Position numbers and translations under genes: made by a program
Assembly: GCF_022539665.2 (NCBI RefSeq)
Contig: NC_081334.1
Coordinates: 8,154,424 to 8,218,423, forward strand
Reading direction: 5' to 3'
Length of the DNA stretch: 64,000 nucleotides
Source: Daphnia carinata
Taxonomy: Eukaryota > Arthropoda > Branchiopoda > Diplostraca > Daphniidae
Shown here: positions 32,499 through 43,059 of the stretch, piece after piece
Numbering within the stretch: position 1 is the stretch's first letter
Layout: each line of letters begins with the position of its first letter
The notes under the pieces: generated by a model
Database searches by the model: none
The model's input: only the letters and a program-made list of their open reading frames with translations
Told to the model about the DNA's origin: nothing

Positions 32499-33026
32499 TC
32501 ACCTTGCGGGCCCACTTTTCCTCCCAAGCACCATCCAAGCGGCGTGTTGAAAGCCACCGGTCCGGTCGACCCATTCGCTGTGGTCGTGAGCGTCTGCTAC
32601 ATCGGGGCCAATTAGAATCGTTACTTGGTCGGATTGAACTTCTGGGAGCTTCAGGCCTTGCAGATGAAGGAATGCCTTTGCTTGTAGGCCCGAAAAGGTT
32701 GGATTTTGAGCAACCTGTAGATTATCTACTGCATTACTGATGACGAAGTATACTGCGTGAGCATTGACTGGAGTAACTCCCCCGTCGTATGAAGTCACGT
32801 TGATCTTCGTTGTTGGCCCGGATAAACCTAGTTTAGTTCTGGCCACATCACTTCGGATTAGGTTAGCGTCGCTTCCGCTATCTAGAAATCCAATGGTTTC
32901 AAATAATTTCTCTCTCTGTTGTAGACGAACAGGAACAATTTTTAAAAGCACTGGACGTGGTGTGTTCGACCTGGTGCGTGATACTGCACCAAGGAAGGCT
33001 TCGTCGACTTTGTTGTCGAAAGTCAC
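32499..33026 (-). pseudogene. BEL-A aspartic protease
   Basis: The 175-codon frame contains the active-site segment TIGFLDSGSDANLIRSDVA (DSGS, the BEL equivalent of DTG/DSG), then a TSYDGGVTPVNAHAV line and ILIGPDVADAHD, as in DUF1758-type proteases. This domain is the best kept part of BEL-A. Confidence 0.85.
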
Positions 33027-33170
33027 TCGACGTGGTGTTTTCGATTATGGTGTGGTCTTGTAGTCACTGGAGGTGCTTGCATTGTTTCTTATGGAAAACT
33101 CTGAACCATGAAGCAACGTCGAGTGCGCCGGATTTTTGCATCCTTCGACCGTACATCGAATCGATTTCAG

Positions 33171-34180
33171 TCAGCAGAATCGACTGGGGTGTTTTCCTGT
33201 AAGACATCGGAGACACCGGCCTGCTTTGAAGACTGTCTCCGCTCTTTGTGTTGGAGACATCTGCCTTAAGGTGGTGCACTCTTCAATTTTATGGATTGGC
33301 TCTTTGCAGACAAAGCACGTTGGGCTGCCTTTCGTTTGGCTAAACGAGGTTGTATTTGGTGGGTTCACCCGCAGACTTCCTCACTTTGTTTGCGGCAAGT
33401 TTGTGTCAGACGTCGAGGTGGTGACATGGTTGATGGTAGAAACATAGGGAGTTGGATATCCCTTCCCATTTCTCCTGGGCACGACTGGTGAGGTCGTTGG
33501 AAGTGCTGAAGGACCAGCCATTAGTTTTGCAAAATCTGAACCCTTTGACTGAAGGGTTAACCAGTCGTAAAGATCGACTATTGAAGGCACAACAGGATGC
33601 CTCTTCATCACCTTCCCTCCCCATCTTTCCCTCAAGGTCTTCGGCAGTTTGGTGACAACGTGCATAAGATTACCTAACGGTTGTAATTTGCTCGCAAGTC
33701 CAGTGTTGGACAGGGCGGAAACGGCTACATGAAGCTTGTTGGAGAATGTTTTCAGACTGGCGCTGTCATTTGGCTGCACGGACGGAAGTCAAAGGAGATT
33801 GTTTAGATGTGTCTGAGTCATGAGAGTAGTGTGGCCATATTCTTGGTCGAGTTGTGCCAGACTACATCGTATTTGCTCGGGTCAAGCACACAATCAGCTA
33901 CCGAGTTAAGAACCTGCGTAGCAAGTAGCTCCTGCAGATGCGCTAATCGGATTCCATTGTCACTGCACCGGTTGTGATACAGCTTCATAAATTTCGACTT
34001 GAATATTTGGTAGTTAAACGGGTTCCCGTCGAACTTGGTGATGGTGAGACGTGGAAGTGCTGACATTCTCAGAGAATCAACAAGTTGGCAGATGAGACTA
34101 GGATCTGATTTCGGATCGCTCTTCGACTGTTGTTGGTAGCTAAACGATGGGTCGTTAGACATGTCAGCGGTTGCTTCCAT
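33171..34180 (-). pseudogene. BEL-A gag core and zinc knuckle
   Basis: Frame 34180-33818 has ALPRLTITKFDGNPFNYQIF and ending QELLATQVLNSVADCVL, the DUF1759-type gag core. Frame 33779-33381 continues it (SLKTFSNKLHVAVSAL and VVTKLPKTLRERW). Frame 33368-33171 has a CCHC knuckle CFVCKEPIHKIEEC and a following Cys/His line (CLRCLTGKHPSRFC). Small indels separate the three frames. Confidence 0.85.
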
Positions 34181-34403
34181 GTTGTCTATTTAATCGCCCG
34201 TTGTCCCTGCTCCTCCGCATTGTTCCAAGAGGCTGGTTCTGTGGCGGTGAGCATGGGGTACTGCCTTGCGGTCATCCTAAAGCTTCGCGACGCTGAGACA
34301 ACATCCCTTGTATCGATGTGTCCAGCCGACCTTGGGATGATACATTTTCACCCTCGGGGCATTGTCTACACATTTTTTGTGCACGTCTGTTGTACAAAGT
34401 ATT

Positions 34404-35169
34404 TTAACTTTCGAGTTCTTTGGACTGCGATTCACTGGTTTTCTGAATGGCTTCTAGTCTCTCTTCGACATTCCTTGAACTAGACTCGTTCTCCTCCACC
34501 ATTTGGTTCATCGCAGACTTGAGTCCAATGTCCATCTTCTTTTCGTTAGCCTCATGGATCGATTGTAGAATTTGTTCGATAGCGTTTAACGATTCACTCT
34601 GCCGTCTGGCTTGCACAGGAGACTTCTTAATGTCGTTGACGATGTCTGACAAAAGCTCCCCATGTCGGTTTAAGACGTCATGCGTGTGGCGAGCTTGGGT
34701 TTCTAGCTATTAGATCTTTGCAGATACAGTCGAATTTTCCTTTAGGCTTGCTTTTGTCACTGTTGAGTTAATAGTGACTGACGATGCACGTGACGATACA
34801 GTCGTTACCTGGTAGATTGGTAACTGACTCCACATATTTCTCGTGAAGCTCCATGGTCTTGTCGAACAGGCGTACGAGTTCGGTGCGCCAGATGCTCAAT
34901 TGGCCTTTGCTGAGACAAATGCCTTGACGATGTGGACGGATATAACCGTGGATCCTGGTCGACAGCGTGGTATGCTCCCTCTTCCGTATGCCTCGTGATT
35001 GAGTAAGACTGGGAATTGATGAGTCGCGACTCATGTTTACACCATGGTGATCGTGCCCCGTCTCGGCGATTTTTAAGGCCATTACAGATTCTTCCTTGGC
35101 GGGTTTGGAGGTGACTCCTATACTTCCTCCATGGTGAACCGGCCCCAATTCAGCGATTTTTAAGGCCAC
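34404..35169 (-). pseudogene. BEL-A gag leader (coiled coil, internal repeat)
   Basis: Two minus-strand frames precede the gag core. At 34652-34404 a heptad-rich segment (IEQILQSIHEANEKKMDIGL and VEERLEAIQKTSESQ) predicts a coiled coil. At 35169-34768 a basic region is preceded by a duplicated unit, MALKIAELGPVHHGG and MALKIAETGHDHHGV, separated by a KPAKEES linker. The leader position fits the variable N-terminus of BEL gag. Confidence 0.55.
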
Positions 35170-35271
35170 TGTAGGTTCTTCTTTGGCGGGTTTGAGACAA
35201 TTCCTTGGGTCTCACTCGTATTGCAATTAAAGTGATGAAGCACCAATGTAGTAAATGATTTTACCTATATT

Positions 35272-36380
35272 ATGTCTATACAAAGTGTTCCAACAATACC
35301 TGGAAAAGGGTACACTGAAGAGATGGACAAGAACTACAAAGGGGTATGTGCATTCCTTCCTCATACATCTGTAATGAGAAAAGAAGCATCTACCACAAAA
35401 ATTAGACCAGTGTTTGATGGAATAGCCCACCAGCAGAACTGGCCCAGTTTGAACCACCTACTAGAAATAGGGCCGAATTTAAACCCAGAATTATTAGCGG
35501 TATTGCTACGATTCAGACAACACAAAGTAGCCTAGATGGCATATATCGCAAAGGCCTTTCTGCAGATAGGAATACAAGAAGAACAAGCGCAAGTAGTTAG
35601 ATTCATATGGATCCTATAAGAAAAATAGAAAAACATCCCTACTAGGAGCCATCAGAACTGGTGGAGTAAAGATGGAAACGTGTCTCATTTGGGCTATCCA
35701 GCAGCGCATTCATACTTAGGGCAGTAATCCTCAAATATATTGAGGGCGGCGAGGAACACTTTCCAGAGCTTGCAGAACACATGAGGAAACAGTTCTATGT
35801 AGATGACTGGTTGGAAGGAGCCAAAACGGTGCCTGAAGCATTAAAACTCATAGAGCAGTGACAACAGCTATTTAACCGAGCGAGGATGCAACTAAGAAAA
35901 TGGACGACGAATAACAAAGAGTTGCGAGAGAAATTGCAGCCAAAACAGTTCCAAGATGAATCAGTAACCATGGGAGAAAATAAAGAAGAAATGGTGAAAG
36001 CGCTCGGAGTAACTTGGGATCCAGAAACGGATACTTTCCGATTCAGTCCTCAGAAGATAATAGAAATAGAACACATGAAAAAAAAACACCGACAAAAAGG
36101 AAACTTTTTAGCCTAGCACTAAAGGTATTTGACCCGTTGGGACTAATATCACCAGTAACGTTTAGTGGCGAAGATAATCATGCAAAGGGTATGGATGGAA
36201 AAGACGGGATGGGACGAATCGATCCCGGCAAAAATAATACCACACTGGGAAACATTTGTTAAAGGATTATCAGACCTAACTGACACTGGAGTAGACAGAG
36301 GGATAGGGGGAAGCTGCCAACAATTGCATCTGTTCTGTGACGCTAGCGATGACGCATACAGCACAGCGGCTTATATATAG
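35272..36380 (+). pseudogene. BEL-B reverse transcriptase
   Basis: Segments in order: FLPHTSVMRKEASTTKIRPV and FDG (first catalytic Asp), a line with MAYIAKAFLQIGIQEEQAQV after a TAG stop near 35533, then EHMRKQFYVDDWLEGAKTV with an intact YVDD box (about 35790-35820). After that come MVKALGVTWDPETDTFRFSP and VWMEKTGWDESIPAKIIP. Several stops and frame changes inactivate it. Confidence 0.85.
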
Positions 36381-36395
36381 CACGTAGATCAGACC

Positions 36396-36665
36396 ATGTT
36401 ATTATGTAGCAAGACCAGGATAGCACCAGATCCAAAAAAATCTGTGCCAGTACCACGATTGGAATTGCTGGGTAGTCTGCTAGCAGTAAGGCTAGGCAGT
36501 TATATTGAGACAGCACTGAGCACACCTCTAGCTAAAAATCTATGGACAGACTCGGCCATAGCCTACTGGTGGATAAAGGGAGAATCTGGACGATGGAAAC
36601 AGTTTGTCCACAATAGGGTAATAGAAAACAGAGGAAAATTTTCGGAAGACGCAATAAGACATTGA
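36396..36665 (+). pseudogene. BEL-B RNase H
   Basis: One open frame reads KKSVPVPRLELLGSLLAVRL, NLWTDSAIAYWWIKGESG and WKQFVHNRVIEN, the BEL RNase H signature (PRLEL, TDS, W--FV-NR). The catalytic TDS is present. A stop follows at 36663, before a P-N-AD-like stretch in the same direction (ETQNPADIA). Confidence 0.85.
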
Positions 36666-37067
36666 CCAGAAACCCAGAATCCAGCAGATATAGCCTTAAG
36701 GAGGGCCGCAGTAAGCCTACTGAAGAAAAAAAAGACTGGTGTCTAGAGCCGGACTGTTGAGCGACAGAAGCAGTTGGCCAGAAAACCCAGCACAAGCAGA
36801 TAAAAAGTGGACGATAGAAATAGGTAAAGAAGCCAAAAGCAGCGAGGTAACTCAATGCAGCGTAATGAATGAGAAAAAATGGTATGAACATTATGGAAAA
36901 CTGCGCACCATCATAAGAATATGGGCAACGGTCAAAAGAGCGGTGCAACGGTTCAAAGGCGAAAAAAGCCCGGAGGCACCGTTGGTTAAAGTCACAGTAG
37001 GCGTATGTAAAAAAAACTTCAGAATTCTTACAGTAGACGAGGTAGGAAAGGCCGAGCTGGACGGTGG

Positions 37068-38095
37068 GTGGAATTGCAGGAAGAAGTGTTCCTAGAAGTC
37101 ATACAAGCAATAAAAGAAAACATAACATGGAAACATGAAAAGCTAAAGAAACTGGGGATAAATTGGGAGAATAAAAACAGGTTGCTAAGATGTACTGGCA
37201 GGCATCAGAATTGGTTAACTTACAATAACAGAGAAGCAGTGATACTACTCCCGGAAGATCAGTATTTGACAGAGAAACTAATAGAACAAACTCACGAGAG
37301 GTTAAAACATACGGAAGTAAATACGACGATGGCCGAGATAAGGAGGACGTTCTGGGTCCCTACGCTAAGACAGATAGCGAAGAAAGAGCTAAAAAGATGC
37401 GTCAAATTCCAAAAATTAGACACAAGAGCGTTTAATGAAATACCGGCACCAATACCAATAGACCGGTTTCAGATATCAAACCCGTTCAATGTGACGGGGG
37501 TTGATTTCGCAGGGCCTTTTCTTCTGATAGGAGCAAGAAAAAACCCACAAGCAAAGGGTTACATTTGCCTATTCATGTCTGCAGTGACAAGAGCGATGCA
37601 CTTAGAGGTAACCACGGGACAAGACACCACGTCATTCATAAATATACTTCGATGGTTCTTCGCAATGTGAGATGTTCCAAAGGCAATCTATTCAGACAAT
37701 GCACGTATCTTCACGCAAGCAGCGAAATATTTAAGAGTTGCATACAAAAATGAAAAAGTTTATAATACGCTAGTGGACCTCAAAGTAAATTGGAGGTTTT
37801 CGCCTAGCTTAGCTCGTTGGTGGTGAGGATTTTGGGAGAGGATGGTACAGACGGTGAACAAACTGTTGTGCAAGACATATGGAAGTAAGTGCCTCGAGTA
37901 TATTATATTCCACACAGTATTACCAGAGAAAAAGGATACTATCAAAACGAGACCGCTGACTTCCACATCAGATGAAGACAATGAGCCCCTAACGCCTAAA
38001 CAGCTGATATCAGGGTAGAAACAAAGACAAAAACACCTCACCAATGACGAAGAAAGGATGAGTTGAAAAAGAAATACTCTGACAAAATCTCCCAT
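37068..38095 (+). pseudogene. BEL-B integrase
   Basis: A 200-codon open frame has RLKHTEVNTTMAEIRRTFWV and a Cys pair region (LKRCVKF), where the second Cys of the usual C--C motif is lost. The core NVTGVDFAGPF follows (first Asp) with AVTRAMHLEVTTG. After a TGA at 37668 the frame continues with AIYSDNARIFTQAAKY (second Asp) and, at about 37800-37850, SLARWW then GFWERMVQTVNKLL (catalytic Glu), followed by a C-terminal DEDNEPLTPKQLI line. Confidence 0.85.
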
Positions 38096-38309
38096 CTCTC
38101 TAAGGATACGGCATTCATCTTCAGCCCCCGTACTCCAAGCTAAATAAGCATATAAGTATTTCTTTCTCTAATTACTTTTTTGTCTATAGATGGACTGATA
38201 ATCTCGTGTGTCTGTGGATTATAAGTCTAAACCGCATAAAAGTTGCCTGGAACCTCATAACGGTTCCCGCCAACCAAGACAACTTGCCCATCTCGTGCGG
38301 CTCTACTAA

Positions 38310-38585
38310 CCCAGTACTAGGCCATTCATAGTCGATTACTCCTGAATCGGCAGTCTCCAACAGTGGGAAAACTCACAGCAGGCCTAGCTTGTTTTCTCCG
38401 GCAGCGGCTTGTGCTGCCACGTCTTGCCAGTCGTTTCGGAGTCTTGCACGCAGGAACCAATTCTTGCGGCATCATCCAAATATATACCGAAATTATTTCG
38501 TTTGTCAGCATCGCCCCAATCATTGTGGGTAGAAATCGTCTCATGGCGCTCTACCATTGAAGAGCGGCTTCGGTTGGGCTACCTC
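38310..38585 (+). repeat. BEL LTR, truncated 3' copy
   Basis: It aligns with 11820-12090 over most of its length. It lies about 200 bp after the end of the BEL-B integrase, as a 3' LTR would, and is cut at 38585 by the composite block that begins AAAAATAGGTGGA. Confidence 0.65.
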
Positions 38586-38589
38586 GAAA

Positions 38590-39023
38590 AATAGGTGGAC
38601 TTATGAATTTGCTTACAGCCGCCATGACTGTATATTAAATTATTAAGCAATTATCTTAGAGGTCAACAAATGTGCTGTCCTATCAGTGGAACACCGGGTG
38701 CGTAGGCTCTGTCAAATCTTGTTCGGAGTCACAACTGGATTCTGACTGACTTGGAAAATTTTCAAGCTCCTTCTGGCAAATTGTCTCTACGCTTGATGTC
38801 GCCAAATCGTCTCTAGACGTAGAGATTTCTTAATCTTTTGCCTCGCTAGTCGCTGTGGTCTCGTTACCAGACAGTGTGGACGACAAGTCACGAGGCGGGT
38901 GCAATCGTCTACTTGGATCCCGAGGACAACTAGGTAAGCGTGAATTATTATTTTTTTTGCATCGACCATCTTTTAGGCAGCACTAAGTTGTTAACAACAG
39001 TAACGAGTTGATCCTCCACCATT
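38590..39023 (-). pseudogene. Leader and first ORF of copia-like element, copy 2
   Basis: Second copy of 14630-15049, with shared runs such as CAAATTGTCTCTACGCTTGATG. The frame that is open in copy 1 is broken here. It sits behind the LTR 39354-39024 on the minus strand. Confidence 0.6.
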
Positions 39024-39354
39024 TGTCACACATGACTTGACTTTTAATAATATGTTTTAAACTATGGAATACAATACAGTATAGAAATGAAGGGTAATGG
39101 TAGCTTTTACTTAACTTGAATGTAGAAATGTGAAGAGAGTACAAGAATTCAGGGAGAACTAAAAAAGGACTAAAGTTAGATGGGCTTCTTATACCATCGT
39201 CACGAAGTATTCGCCCCTTCACTAAGGTTCCATGGATTTTTGGACTATCAATCTTTGCTAACTTATTTGCATGTGTTACAGCATCTATCGCGGAAGCTGT
39301 ACCCTGCGCAATTACAACTTCGGCTGTAGCGTCTTCTCAGAAAGGATGATAACA
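39024..39354 (-). repeat. Copia-like LTR, copy 3
   Basis: 331 bp; on the minus strand it starts TGTTATC and ends TGTGACA. It aligns with 15050-15377 along its whole length, and with 332-683. Confidence 0.7.
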
Positions 39355-39409
39355 TGTGCTTTTTTTTCTTCGTGACAATATAATTGCCGAATTTCCAATA
39401 TAACTTGAT

Positions 39410-39625
39410 GCCTATAGCTCACGTTACTTGGCTGGAGAGATCCTGCCGCCGCAATCACTTCGGTCCCCTTCGCTTCACACACTGGCTGGGCTTAGGGGAC
39501 TACTACTTTGAAGCGAGTCTTTAGCACAAGAGATGGAGGAAACGTTTTTCAAAGTGGAAAAGGTCAAGGCAGCTGACGATTTGCACGAAGCCACAGGCGT
39601 GGACATTGAAAAGCCGCAGATCGAT
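39410..39625 (+). repeat. KVKAA coding module, copy 3
   Basis: The frame contains FFKVEKVKAADDLHEATGVD. Upstream it shares CTTCGCTTCACACACTGGCT with copy 2. It is followed immediately by the segment also found at 15915-16020, so the order is the same as in block copy 1 apart from a short deletion. Confidence 0.7.
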
Positions 39626-39722
39626 CCAATCGAGCCGTCCATCTGGCCGTCCATCGGTCCACCATTTGCATTCCCATCGCCCGTCTTTGTTGCTGCTGCT
39701 GCATAAGTCCGCCGTGCATATA

Positions 39723-39894
39723 TGTAGTAACCCAAGACCAATAGCAGAGACATGGCAACAGGGCCTGCTAGTGGTCGAGGGACGCCAGTTGAAAATCGCA
39801 AATAAACGCAGCAAGGTCAGACTTAGTTCGCCTCCCTTTCATCTTGGCTATCTGTTCACAATACGAGGTAACCACGCTAGTCTAGATTACTACA
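39723..39894 (+). repeat. Left LTR of Gypsy element
   Basis: 172 bp, TGTAGTAA to TTACTACA. No primer-binding site follows. The next bases (tatatagggatggc, then catcattctgcac) instead resemble the right flank of the element. Confidence 0.9.
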
Positions 39895-39908
39895 TATATA
39901 GGGATGGC

Positions 39909-40438
39909 ATCATTCTGCACTACGCAAATAGCAAACGCACTCGCACACCTTCGACCATAAATGTGGGTGACGTCGTCTTATTGCGAAACAATAGCAGACT
40001 CAGAAACAAAATGGAACCACCATACTTCCCTAACAAGCTGACGGTCTCAAACAAAAAGGGCAGCATGGTAACGGTCGAGGCAAACAAGTAACCCGAAACA
40101 GTTCGTTCTTTCGTCAATTTGACTGCGACGACCCTGCAACGTTCACCGATGAGGAAGTTCCAGCCACCACTAGTAAAAATAACAGCCAAGCCGAAGCTGG
40201 AGACAAGGAAAGAGAGGAATCGGGCAGTTCAAGTTCACGCTGCTTGTCGCCACTGGACGAAACCAATAAGCCACCAAGCGAGCCGGTAGAGACGCTGAAG
40301 GAAAATGAAGAAAATTTCCATGGATGGACGAATGCGGACAACATTCCTCCCTTACCGTCGGACGAAGACGATGACCGACAGGAGATCCCAGATACACTCC
40401 ATTACGTAGGGAAAGGAATTCAGGGGAAGAAGAAGTAA
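39909..40438 (+). pseudogene. Gypsy integrase C-terminus
   Basis: The frame to 40091 reads STINVGDVVLLRNNSRLRNK and PPYFPNKLTVSNKKGSMVTV, the GPY/F-type C-terminal module of Ty3/Gypsy integrases (GD-VL, then P-pY-V---KGSM-T). One base later a second frame continues TRNSSFFRQFDCDDP and an acidic, Ser-rich tail that ends at 40438 in GIQGKKK. The rest of gag and pol is deleted, so it cannot move by itself. It could still be mobilised in trans only if an intact relative exists. Confidence 0.85.
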
Positions 40439-40643
40439 TAGGAGCCCAAGAAACCTCCCAATCGTCTGTATCTCCCTAGTATTTGTGAAATGTGACCGCT
40501 GTCAAATTTAACCGGGTGCAGCTGTATTGAAAAACAAACATAGTCTCGAAACCATGTAATGCAGAAATGTCAAAAAAAAAAAATAAATAAATAAATAAAT
40601 AACAATAATATATTGAGTCCTACTAAATCAAAGTGGGGAGAAA

Positions 40644-40815
40644 TGTAGTAACCCAAGACCAATAGCAGAGACATGGCAACAGGGCCTGCTAGTGGTCGAG
40701 GAACGCCAGTTGAAAATCGCAAATAAACGCAGCAAGGTCAGACTTAGTTCGCCTCCCTTTCATCTTGGCTATCTGTTCACAATACGAGGTAACCACGCTA
40801 GTCTAGATTACTACA
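40644..40815 (+). repeat. Right LTR of Gypsy element
   Basis: 172 bp, same ends and nearly the same sequence as the left LTR. It follows the polypurine tract directly. Confidence 0.9.
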
Positions 40816-41129
40816 CATATAGGGATGGCCGGACATACCCGTCCCGGGAGGCATGTTCATAGGCATCATTCTGCACGTGGGTGACCGATCTTCACCCATG
40901 GGTATGTGAGGAATTTGAAAAACAATTATTTGGGTTTGTTTACCGCCATCGTTCAATTTTACAATAGGTTAGCGATTCCATTTGGGATAGTAAAAATTCT
41001 ACAAGTTTTCTGCGAACTTCTTCCTACTTGCGTTTTCAACACAAAGAAAAATAAATGGTAAAAAGTTAACTGTTCGGAAAAGAATTAGTTGATACCTCCT
41101 GGCTTAAACAGAAAACCTGTAATAAAGTA

Positions 41130-41540
41130 CATCACTTGACACGTGAGGTGGAGGAAGAGTTTCTCAAACCGGAAAAGGTCAAAGCAGCTGAAGATATGTA
41201 CGAAGCCCCAGATGTGGATATTGTTCAAGTTCATTTTTTGCAGCAAAAATCCCACATCCACACATCTCGCATCATCACCCAATAGTTTGGGGAACATCCC
41301 AAAATTGGACTGCTGCACTGGCCTTCTAAGGGTGCGGATATGAACCTCATCGAATATATATGGGGTGGCATGATTTTGACTGCCGACATGCCACTACAGC
41401 GGAAGACGTGGTTGATCATGCCCGCGAAAAGTGGTTGCATTATAACAAGCGACTAGACTATTGGCAGAAACTGTCCCAATTCCATGCCAAATCGCAGTGC
41501 AATGGTTGAGACCAAGGTACAAATTGTTGCCTTGTATTTA
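41130..41540 (+). pseudogene. Tc1/mariner transposase remnant, copy 2
   Basis: It starts with the KVKAA module (FLKPEKVKAAEDMYEAPD), then QQKSHIHTSRIITQ, a stop, FGEHPKIGLLHWPSKGADMN and LIEYIWGG. After a slip come AEDVVDHAREKWLHYNKRL and DYWQKLSQ. The last two lines match the C-terminal helices of Tc1 transposases (W--L---YW--L--SMP). The catalytic PIEN is changed to LIEY. It is collinear with 7800-8280. Confidence 0.75.
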
Positions 41541-41559
41541 TACTATACTACTGCTCTGT

Positions 41560-42290
41560 TGTATTTAGAATGGATTTGTAACCATTTTTGGCTTTGCTTA
41601 ACGATTATTTTTCCCACCCCTTCGCAATGTAAGGTCACAAGCTCATTCACGTCTCGTTTCCATGGTAATGTCTGCTACAGTTTTTCGCATTTTTCCATAT
41701 TACAACATGATTCATCTAAACTACTAAATAATTTAGCTATGCGTTGATTGGGCATTTTTAAAAAAACAGTGATAGGATTTTATTTGGTAAAAGAAGACCA
41801 AGCCAAGGGAAGGCAAAAAAAATTAAAAAGAGTAGTGTAAAAGAAAAACGATTAATGGTTAAATGATATATAAATAAATGTGGTGCCGAATGGACAGAAA
41901 AAATAGCCAGCCAAATAAATAAGCAACCCAATAAACCCTTCGACAATGCAACGAGAGGTCGAGAGAGAAAAAAGAAAAGCAATTATTAAAAAAACCGGTT
42001 TATTTACCCAGTGAGCCATCCTTCTGCAGAAGAGAAAAAGAAAATGAAAAATTAATTTTAGCAAGAGTTCCGATTTAGTAGTAGGATTCCTCATTAAGTG
42101 ATTTCAGACGTAACCGAGGGACGATGCCTCACCCTACAGCTGCCCCCTAACCTAAGAGTAACAATCTATTGTTTTATGTTTAGCGGAGCACCATTAAGGT
42201 CTCCACACAAGCTTAATAATTCGCGACGCTCAGAAGATCAAAAGGGCTAAGCGGAGGGATGAAGATTTAGAGAAACCGTGGACTGGCCCA
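41560..42290. other. Insert without recognised gene
   Basis: AT-rich DNA that separates the Tc1 remnant from the AT-hook ORF in block copy 2. A hydrophobic minus-strand frame (42094-41758) is likely chance, since the plus strand is simply A-rich. Confidence 0.35.
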
Positions 42291-42299
42291 CACCACCCG

Positions 42300-42975
42300 A
42301 GACAATTCTGAAACATACCCGGAAGGAAGGCGCAAATTACCCAATTCAACCGCATTGTAGAAGCCACAGTTAAGACCAAAGAAGCTAGTTCGCCATTCAA
42401 TTCACTGCTTCCCATCACAGTTCGACATATGCCCTTTGTGGCTATAAAGGAAGCCCCTGCACCAAAATACCACGGTGATGCCAGGTATCGCCCAGATACC
42501 TAGATCACAGAGAAGGAGGACGAGGAAGCCGGATCTAGAAGGAGGAGTTACACCAGCTACAAGTGGGTTGATCAACCCCGCAGCAACTGTAAGAAAGAAA
42601 GGATATCGCGCGGACATGGTCGGTCAATTTCCCAAGTCGTCTGCCATAGTGAGAAGCCCCAGGTTGAAGTAGGGAGATCGCCTGTACGAGGTCGGCCAAG
42701 CTCTCCAAACATCAACCTTCGTGATTCATTCAAACAGCTGTTGCCTACCCCAGGCGTAGGGCATAACAACTGGCTTCTCAGGAAATACGCACCCTTTAAG
42801 CCAGGGCCAGGGAAATCATGTGGACGTGGTCGGCCAATATTCATCCTTTGGCTGCTCCAATCCACGACCCGAACCCGATGTTAGTACCCGCTAAAGCAGT
42901 GGGCAATGCCGCAGGAGACGAGAGGGGGGGAATAAGGAAGAAGACATCCTTTGGACATTATTTTGGAGTTGACCA
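42300..42975 (+). pseudogene. ORF with AT-hook-like GRGRP repeats, copy 2
   Basis: Collinear with 16430-17117. Here the join between the two halves is open (AGSRRRSYTSYKWVDQ, then KKERISRGHGRSIS). The later motifs read VRGRPSSPN and CGRGRPIF, with SFKQLLPTPGVGHNNWLL between them. A 9-12 base deletion after GRGRPIFI and a frame slip in the acidic tail break it. Its right edge meets the Tigger copy. Confidence 0.5.
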
Positions 42976-43059
42976 TGTAGCGCTTCGATTTTTCACTGTT
43001 CTAGCGGAGTGACTTCTTTTAGGTGACGGAATTGGGGACAGACCCGAAGAACTGAGGGC

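Larger units (their letters stand above)
29250..35220 (-). mobile_element. BEL/Pao retrotransposon BEL-A (decayed)
   Basis: All BEL domains are present on the minus strand in canonical order: gag leader, gag core, zinc knuckle, protease, RT, RNase H, zinc-binding integrase N-terminus, integrase core and the DUF5641-type C-terminus. Frames are broken by scattered stops and indels. I could not find a pair of LTRs at its ends. The right edge near 35220 abuts BEL-B, which runs in the opposite direction. Confidence 0.85.
35272..38095 (+). mobile_element. BEL/Pao retrotransposon BEL-B (pol half)
   Basis: From 35272 the plus strand begins directly inside RT and runs through RNase H to the end of the integrase. 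A 3' LTR-like region follows (38310-38585). Gag and protease are absent. Its A-rich codon use contrasts with BEL-A next door, so the two are different families. Confidence 0.85.
39723..40815 (+). mobile_element. Ty3/Gypsy deletion derivative with two 172-bp LTRs
   Basis: Two LTRs (39723-39894 and 40644-40815) both start TGTAGTAA and end TTACTACA and are almost identical, so insertion was recent. CATATA flanks both ends (39717-39722 and 40816-40821). Block copy 1 near 16010-16030 shows the unfilled site. A polypurine tract AAAGTGGGGAGAAA (40630-40643) precedes the right LTR. Only the 3' end of pol is left between the LTRs. Confidence 0.9.

Noticed and set aside
32354-32740. 128-codon plus-strand ORF
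   Set aside because: Antisense shadow of BEL-A protease and RT start.
34130-34483. 117-codon plus-strand ORF
   Set aside because: Antisense to BEL-A gag leader, with no motif.
36532-36948. 138-codon minus-strand ORF
   Set aside because: Antisense to BEL-B RNase H and integrase start.
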